In this document: one piece after another, positions 57,068 to 64,000 of the stretch
How positions within the stretch are numbered: position 1 is the first letter of the stretch
How the letters are laid out: every line of letters begins with the position of its first letter
Assembly: GCA_023105745.1 (NCBI GenBank)
Contig: JALGQZ010000004.1
Span: 37,338,437-37,402,436, forward strand
DNA: 64,000 bases
Reading direction: 5' to 3'
DNA from: Austropuccinia psidii
Taxonomy: Eukaryota; Basidiomycota; Pucciniomycetes; Pucciniales; Sphaerophragmiaceae
The notes under the pieces: generated by a model
The model's database searches: none
Seen by the model: only the letters and a program-made list of their open reading frames with translations
What the model was told of the DNA's origin: nothing
Position numbers and translations under genes: made by a program

Positions 57068-58583
57068 TGTCACAGGGCCTCTTGGGGAAAACAAGAGTGG
57101 CCTTGCACTCAGGAATCAAGAGCTCACTTGTAAGGCTCCAAAGGGATAAAGGAATAAAAGAAGGATTATATATCTTTAAGGAATAATAAGAGAATTTACA
57201 AGGATGCCAAAGGCCAAGGATAATAAAAGAAACCAAAAGCCAAAGAGCCAAACAAATGAATCCACAATTCACTGTTTCAACCTTCCAGAAAGAAAAAAGG
57301 AATTAGTAAAGAATATGACCACCAATATCCACTGACAGGCAAAGAGAAGGTGCAAATTACTGACTTATGAATATCAGTATTTCATTTCAATAATGAAAAG
57401 AAAATAAAAAGAAAAGTAAATCCAACATACTTATTAACTGGGGAAAAAGTACCCAGGGATGGAAAGGTGGCCAGTATATGTGAAAGGTTGGAAGACTGAT
57501 CCTGGAGGGTTGATCCCCCAGCTGTATTCACTGTTTTGGGTCAATACAAATCTGGCCATCTTGATAATTGATCCATGCTCCCTGAATTCCCACAGTTAAA
57601 TATGAATTTACTCAAAAAGGTAAATGCCATACAGATTTCCTGAATACAACCTGTATGGGCCAGTTGAGTTGTCCAAGGAGAGCTGGAGCACTTGATGCCT
57701 TGAAAATTAATTTGATGAATAACAACCTTTTGAAACTTCCTTTGCAGAATCATGACACAGTATTTACTTGGTAGAATTCTGTTGAAATGAAAAGGCCAAC
57801 ACCTGAAGGGCCAGGTGATCAGGGTCCTTGAATGGTCTTGTGAATACCAACTTTGATTTCCAGCTTGAGTGACTTGAGTCTTCCTTTTTGAAATTTAATG
57901 AAGGACTGGTGAAAGGACGTGAAATGGAGCAATGAACTCTTCAGAAAATCACCAGTGGATGGCTGAGAAGAAATGGTAAATAATGGTATTTGATACCATG
58001 TATGCCCCAGTACTGGTTCCTGCATCCTGGCATCCATGATTGGGAGGATGAGGGTTTTTGTTGTATTTAGTGGAAACCCTGCTGTAAGTAATCTGGTAGC
58101 CTCTGGCAGTTTCCCAAGGCCATTACTTGTATCCTGAAGTCTATGTCCATTTATGGCCCTTCTAGGGTTCTTGGGTCTTTTGAAGGATTTGGCCAAAGAA
58201 ATGGGGCCAGGTGGGCCCCTTGGATTTGGCCAAAAAAGGCCTAAGAGATCCAATGGTCCATGGGACATAGAGGTTGTAGGGGGTGTAAATGGCCCAAAAA
58301 GGCCATTTATTCCCAAATTACCTAATACAAGGGGGTGGGCCAGCAGCCCTTGATATGGCTGAAGGGGCAAAAGACTATTTAAAGGTAAAAAGATCCCCCA
58401 GGCCCAAAATTGGTGAAGTTGGCCTGGGGTCTGGTGAGGTGGGGAATTGGCCAAGAAGGCAAGGAAAGGTGGGTGTTCCCCAAAGGACATGTAATAAAAA
58501 CAGAGGCCAACTGGACATACATTGGGTCAGGATAGAATTTCCATAAACACAACTTGGGGGGGTCCTTTCCCATGGTTGTGACA
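57068..58583 (-). repeat. G3 5' LTR
   Basis: TGTCACAGGGCCTCTTGG... to ...CATGGTTGTGACA, 1516 bases. Box and start-motif region near 57430-57480 on the minus strand. GGCC-rich U3 at 58100-58560. Open sense frame 58490-57819 across the U3. Confidence 0.85.
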
Positions 58584-59405
58584 GGATATAGTTTAGACAC
58601 AAAAACATTATTTTTCTTACAGCCAAGGTTTTTGGCATTATTTTGTAAAAAACTGGCTAATGAGATTTTGTAATTGTGAGCAAAATAGAAAATGAGGAAA
58701 TAAAAAAAATAAGAAACCATTTTTGTTACAAATATGTCCTCCAAGAGATTATTAAAGAGATGGATATTGGGGCTGATGTGAAAAAGGATTCCCTGTGGGG
58801 GTATAGAAAGTATAGGTTCAAATGCCCTAAAATATTAAATCTTTCATCTTTATTTTCAAAAACTAATACCATTTGAAAGAAAGATAATTATTACAAATCC
58901 ATGGTTGAATTGAGTTTTTATGATGTTTCCTATCAAAAAAATGAGATTTCCCAAAGCTGTCAATTTTGATGAGTTTATTACCAAATACAAATATTGAAAA
59001 AATGAAGGAAAATATTAGGAGGTTTGAATGATAATTTAATAAGTCTTTTTGAATAAACCTCCTATGAAGATGGCATTGTTCATATGACTTTGCACCATTT
59101 CAAAAAAAACCATGTAAAGGTTAATTTGAGCTTACCAAAAGCTTATGTGGACTTTCTCCCTATAATAATCTGATATTAAAGATAGAGACAATATATTAAG
59201 CTTGGAATAAATTATTTCAAAGAACTACAGACAGCTTTCATTGAAATAATATTTTAGGTGCTTTATGATAATGAGAGTTGGAATAAACATTTTCATTAAA
59301 ATATTGATTTTTGCAGAGATGTTATGTGGAAACATTTCTTTCATCATAAGTAGAACTCACTGTGTGATGTAACTAGTAAGACTACAAATTCAGGGAGGGA
59401 TTATT

Positions 59406-59481
59406 CTGTAGTAATTTATTTTAAGCTGATTGAATCATTGTTTCTGTAGTAATTTATTTTTAAGCTGATTGAATCATTGTT
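59406..59481. repeat. 38-bp tandem duplication
   Basis: ctgtagtaatttatttt(t)aagctgattgaatcattgtt occurs twice head to tail (59406-59443 and 59444-59481), nearly identical, so recent. Confidence 0.85.
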
Positions 59482-62400
59482 CATAATTCTTGAATCATGA
59501 TGAAATAATTTTAATCAAAATCATTCCAATTCAGCCTGAATTGAAGCTGAAAGATATGTGGATGAAACCCTTGATAGCTTCAAAATATATCAAGTGTAAT
59601 ATGGATTTAAGTATTGAAGATAAAATTGAAGAATATTAGTACTAAAAACACATAGTTAATTGAGTTTATTTCATTGTCAAAGAATACTAGTAATATAGAA
59701 TTAATGGGTGCTGTCTGCTATAATCAATTACAAGAAGAATTCAATAAAAGAAAACTCTTGTCAAATGAAGATGGATGTATGCTTCACAAGGGTAATGAAA
59801 ATGAAATATTGAGGAAAATTAAAACATATTGATGAACAAGGCCCTCACTTATTCTTCCAAAATAAGAACTGCAAATGATTTTAAACACAAATATCTCAAG
59901 TGGAATTCTTGCTAGCAATACTAATCTTCACCAGACCAGGATTGGCTTTATCCTTGTGATAGCTGTATTGTAAATCTGAAACACTAATTGAATGACTAAT
60001 ATTATTCACCAAAACACTCTGAACACATAATAAAAAAGTGTCATGGTTTGAAAAAAGCTTTTTTGTTCTGAATTCATCCAGAATTATCATTTTTGGTCCC
60101 ACAACCACAATTACCGCAATAATTGCATCAGAACTAATGGTCTTTAGCCACATCTCTGGCTGTAATTACATGAGCACTTATGGTAAATAGCCACAATTCT
60201 GAATATTGACATTGCAATAAATGTTGTAGAACCAAATTTTAGCCTCCAGAGTGAGAAATTTCTCTCTTCAGACATTTTATTAAATTTCAAGGCCCTCACC
60301 ATCTCAAAATTTAATACAAGGAAAGATTTCCTGACTTTAAAACACCTTGTAATTTTTACTTATTATTCTCACATAGTAAATATGTATTAAAGAATTATTA
60401 TATTCAGAATAACTTTGATATAATTACAATCAATAATTACTGTAGTACATTTGATTGTTAGTGAGTATTCAACTGCTGCTACCAGCTTTCTCAATAGATC
60501 AATCAACACTGTTTTCTGATAGTATAGATGATCATCATTTGTTTCTTAATTTTTCTACTGTGTCACAGTCACAGCACCAGCCTTTTTTCAAAAGTTTGAA
60601 GCTTCAAAATAGAATAACCTTGACAAAAATATAAATTTTGCAATGTTTGATAAAGGTAGTATAATGGGGACAATGGATAAAAATTGACAAATTAATACCA
60701 TTTGGCTTTGTTACTGGGAAGATTTTTAATAGTATGATTACACCTACCTTAGCTTCTTTTTAATTTCTAAAATACCTAAGTTCTTCCAATCTTAACTACT
60801 TGGTAAGTAAGAATAATAACGGATAATGGTTAGTTTTGAGACAAGGGATAAAGAGTCCCCATGATGATGGTTTAGATCATGCAGTTATGGTGGAAAAGAC
60901 TTCAATTAATAACTTTTTGGGAAACCTAGAGCCCTCCATGAGAGCCATTTTTTTAACTGTATTCTCACTTCATTTTGTCATTTGACTACAATAGTCATTC
61001 TTTTTTGTTTCATGAATGGGGTATGAGGTAATGTTTTTGGTTTAATATGGAATTTGCTTTGCATAAAGCTCCTTGGTGAATAACTTCTAATTTTTGAGGT
61101 TACTGGTAGCTTCTTGTATTTATGAAAGGGGTTTTTACATATCATGAAACAATATAATTCAATAATTAAGCCATGTGGTCACCTTATGCAAGAGGGTTAA
61201 TTTTATCAAAGGCCATTGTGTAAGTTTTGACTATGAAAAAATGGGTGAAAGTTACCAATATTTTACTTATTGTACTCTGAATTTCCTTATGAATTTTGAA
61301 GAATAAATGAAAGATAATTGTAATAATAAAGAATTACTATAATTGTGGTGTAAAATATGTATATTCTTAAAGGGATATAGTAATATAAACTATATATCAA
61401 AAAGAGTAATAGAATAAAATAAATATATCAATATATCTGTAGCACTTTATTCTTTTTACAAACAAATAATAAAGGCATAAAAATGGTTTTTTAATAATAA
61501 AAAAATATTATAGCAATAATATTACTAATATTAAAGTTATGAATTAATATATATACTATTTATATTAATTTGAGAATTATTTAAAAAAAATAATAAAAGA
61601 GAGAAAATAACCTACTTACTACACTTAATCTAATAATTTTGAATACCTTTACATCAAAAAATATAAGTACAACTTATTTAAATTTTATCTACAATGGAAA
61701 GTAAGAGAAATTACAAAAATTCTTGTTTTTACTTGGAATTCGAGATTTTTAGAGACCTTTACCAGAAAAAATCAAAAATTGATTTAATAATGTGAAAATT
61801 GATGATGATAGTAAAGATGAACTTGATTCTTTGAATATATAATAGCTTTATATAAAAAGAAGAGAGCTTTTACCTTTGTTTTTAATAACTTAATCTTTTT
61901 GTTGTGTATGAGGGCAAAACAGAGTAGAAAGAGCTCTATTTAGAGTAAATTCCTCTCCCCTAGAGTCTAACAGGCCTCTGATAGACATGTACTGATGTTA
62001 TCCACTAGAATTGGTCAGTATTTTAAGGTTTAGTGATAATTACAGCATAATGAAACCATCTTATCTCATCATTGTGCCATTATTTAGAGTTATCATTTTA
62101 TCTCTAAGTTTGATGACATAATGGGCTTGGAAGAAGCCTAAACTTTGTAGATTTTGTTAGTATTAATCATGATATAATAGTATTCACCAGTTTCAGTACT
62201 TATATGACTATTAAACATAAAATACCATTACAGTGAGTGATCATATATGATCAATTTTAATCTTAAGCTTTGATAATTGGTAACTTTTAACTTATACATG
62301 CTAAATACATTCAGAGAGTGAGTTCTGATAGCTTGGAATGTCATTATTCAAGTTCCAAGAGCACTTTTTTACACTATCAAAACTCTATTTTTCATGATTT

Positions 62401-62820
62401 TTCTTGTAACTCATCTTTTTGGTCAACATTTACTATTTTAAACTTCAAACAATGATTTCAGCGGTTTTTACCTTGAATATGATGATAATAAATACATAAT
62501 TCTTCATGTATGAGCTGGGAGAGCCTGAATATCAAATTGTTTCCAATTTTGAACCATTTTCACAACAAAGTAGTCAACAGCTATAGCAATTTTATTCAAT
62601 AAACCATTACAAGCTATAGCCTTGTATATGACTTGTCAAAAGAAATTCATATCTTTCCTCTTAAAGTAATTAAGTATAAACTTTATCTTTGCTTAAACTA
62701 TATATTGTGTATCTTTTAAGAGATATCAGCTGAAAACCATGACTATATATGCATTGATCATTAAAGTGCCTATATTCAGATTATTTCCTTAAGTATTGAA
62801 TTTACAGATATGACATAACA

Positions 62821-63126
62821 ATGTTATATGTTTAGCGTTTCATGGATAATCTGATGGTGCAAGTCATTTTACATGTTTTTTCATTGGTGTCTGAGATAAA
62901 CAAGAATTTTTGAATTCTTATGGCATTTTTGCTTATTACACAGTAAGTATTATATTTACCAATATGTAAAAAGATGTTATATGTGTGTTTTACCCTGAGG
63001 AATATAATGGTATAGTTCATTTCACATGTTTATGCATTAGAATCTGAGGGAATCAATAATTTATGACTACTTATGGCATTTTTACTTATTTTAAGATAAT
63101 ATTTGTCATCATTATTATTAGAATAA
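62821..63126. repeat. Diverged 153-bp tandem duplication
   Basis: Landmarks recur at a constant 153 bases: atgttatatg at 62821 and 62974, cttatggcattttt at 62917 and 63070, with similar text between (cacatgttt/acatgtttt, gtctgag/atctgag). Confidence 0.7.
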
Positions 63127-63321
63127 TAATTATAAGCCTATTTGCTGAGCTTTTTGGATATGTGGTCATATCTCAAAGGCTTACATTCCCTACCACCAAA
63201 AAAGGATTCGACCAGAATCCTATATAGTTCATTAGGGTATCATGATCTGTCCTACCTCTTCAATAGAATTCATTAGTCTTGAATGGCAATAATTCTTAGC
63301 TTTTCTATTATTTAGGTCTTC

Positions 63322-64000
63322 TTTCATGTTTTCAAATTCTTAATAGCTTATAAGCATGAGTGATATCTTTCTCAAGTGGCTATTTATCTTCTTGAGTAGG
63401 GTTTCTATACATCACAAGGTATTCCCTTTCTTTTTTGTTTCTTGTCTTCCTTTCTTCAAGGACTTTTACAAATTTCTTTCATCTACTTCTTCTAGAGGGG
63501 AAATTTCAAGTGGTGGTTTATTTCTTAGGGGAAATGAATCTTTATCACTTGAGCTTTAAGGCTTTATCAGTCTTACAGGGAAAGCTGGGTGTTTATTTAT
63601 TAATTCACCTGTGAGTTCTAGTTGCTCAGGATTAAGGCCATGTAGTGATCTTATCATAAAGAGTCCTGCAAAGTAATCTTTCAATTTCTTTGGGAATTTA
63701 ATGCTATTAAGGCTTAGAGTTAATACTAAGACCAAATCTCTCACTTTAAAGTCAGGGGGCGTATGACCTTTTTCCCATATTTCTTTTCCATATTTGAAAG
63801 AATCTTGCATGCATCTGTTGGAATGATTTCTTGCCTTGTCAAGAATAAGTTTGAAACTGTTTTCTGTTGGATGTATATCTACTAGGTCCTTTTTGAGAGT
63901 GTCATAAGCACATCTTGGATTCCAACCTTTTTCTAGCATTTCAGGTGTTTTCCAGTTGAAGAATGTATTGATCTCTTATATGCCAGTACAAGAACTGGTA
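63322..64000 (-). pseudogene. 3' end of a Ty3/gypsy pol (integrase C-terminus), right-truncated
   Basis: Minus strand from the window edge: VLAYKRSIHSSTGKTPEMLE then GWNPRCAYDTLKKDLVDIHP, the basic helix region, VRDLVLVLTLSLNSIKFPKK, HPAFPVRLIKP with a stop at 63556, and then in changing frames SSDKDSFPLRNKPPLEISPL and KEREYLVMYRNPTQEDKW, a chromo-like end. Related to G4's integrase end but a different element. The rest lies beyond 64000. Confidence 0.8.

Larger units (their letters stand above)
47279..58583 (-). mobile_element. G3: chromodomain Ty3/gypsy element, heavily decayed, with nested solo LTR
   Basis: Minus-strand relative of G2 with 3' LTR 47279-50584 (split by a solo LTR at 48274-49968), internal region 50585-57067 and 5' LTR 57068-58583. 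Right flank ggata; the left flank is obscured by the abutting solo LTR, so its TSD is not certain. Stops and frameshifts occur every few hundred bases: older than G2. Confidence 0.85.
58584..63321. other. Long AT-rich non-coding stretch
   Basis: 4.7 kb with no open frame above 85 codons and no recognisable element, RNA gene or promoter. It contains a 38-bp tandem duplication (59406-59481) and a diverged 153-bp duplication (62821-63126). It might be host intergenic DNA or repeats too old to recognise. Confidence 0.4.

Noticed and set aside
47279..58583. A 5-bp TSD for G3
   Set aside because: Right flank ggata has no certain partner because a solo LTR abuts the left end; resemblance to ggatg belongs to that solo LTR.
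59896..60153. 85-codon minus-strand frame
   Set aside because: No domain, no neighbouring support, short for AT-rich DNA of this length.
1..64000. tRNA, rRNA, CRISPR or host metabolic genes
   Set aside because: None seen on either strand by reading; a covariance-model scan was not possible, so a tRNA in the AT-rich stretches could be missed.

Overview
The window is a nested pile of decayed LTR retrotransposons in AT-rich eukaryotic DNA. I found no intact host gene, rRNA, tRNA or CRISPR. The retroelement proteins (Ty3/gypsy with chromodomain, a second Ty3/gypsy lineage, Ty1/copia) and one spliced antisense open frame look like families I associate with rust fungi (Pucciniales), most of all Austropuccinia psidii. 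That assignment is from memory of protein wording, not from a search. Element names below (G1-G4, CopA, CopB) are my own labels.

Layout, left to right. (1) 1-22634: G1, a plus-strand chromodomain Ty3/gypsy element cut by the left window edge. Its body (gag 969-2305, protease 2320-2898, RT/RNase H 2977-4613, integrase 4614-6006) is followed by an antisense spliced gene remnant (6190-7347), a solo LTR with TSD ttact (8094-8800), its own 3' internal end (8801-9003) and a 3' LTR split into three pieces (9004-9180, 20640-21091, 22488-22634). Two insertions sit in that 3' LTR: G2, a full minus-strand element (9181-20639), and a solo LTR of the G4 type (21092-22487). G2's integrase is in turn split by a 1.9 kb non-coding insert (about 12229-14160). 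(2) 22635-27458: CopA, a plus-strand Ty1/copia element whose gag frame is open right up to the G1 junction, so G1 landed inside it. It also carries a solo G4-type LTR with a perfect CTGCT TSD (23749-25169). (3) 27459-29379: non-coding. (4) 29380-43901: CopB, a second Ty1/copia element with both LTRs, split by an LTR fragment (30173-31150) and by a complete minus-strand Ty3/gypsy element, G4 (31845-41419, TSD accat). (5) 43902-45723: non-coding, very AT-rich. (6) 45724-47275: solo LTR. (7) 47279-58583: G3, a minus-strand relative of G2, with a solo LTR (48274-49968, TSD gggaa) nested in its 3' LTR. (8) 58584-63320: long AT-rich non-coding stretch with two small tandem duplications. (9) 63322-64000: 3' end of a minus-strand Ty3/gypsy pol.

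Almost every pol carries stops, frameshifts or lost catalytic residues, so these copies should not move on their own. The chromodomain ends of G2 and G3 are still open. The most informative signals are not the genes. An 11-14 base motif sits 41-43 bases after a TATA-like box in the LTRs and is complementary, with apparent covariation, to the sequence just after the LTR, which suggests Tf1-style self-priming. CopB has a primer-binding site that matches the anticodon arm of initiator tRNA-Met, as in Drosophila copia. G1-G3 share a shortened gag zinc knuckle (C-x2-C-x3-H-x4-C). An antisense gene keeps a recognisable 50-base intron.
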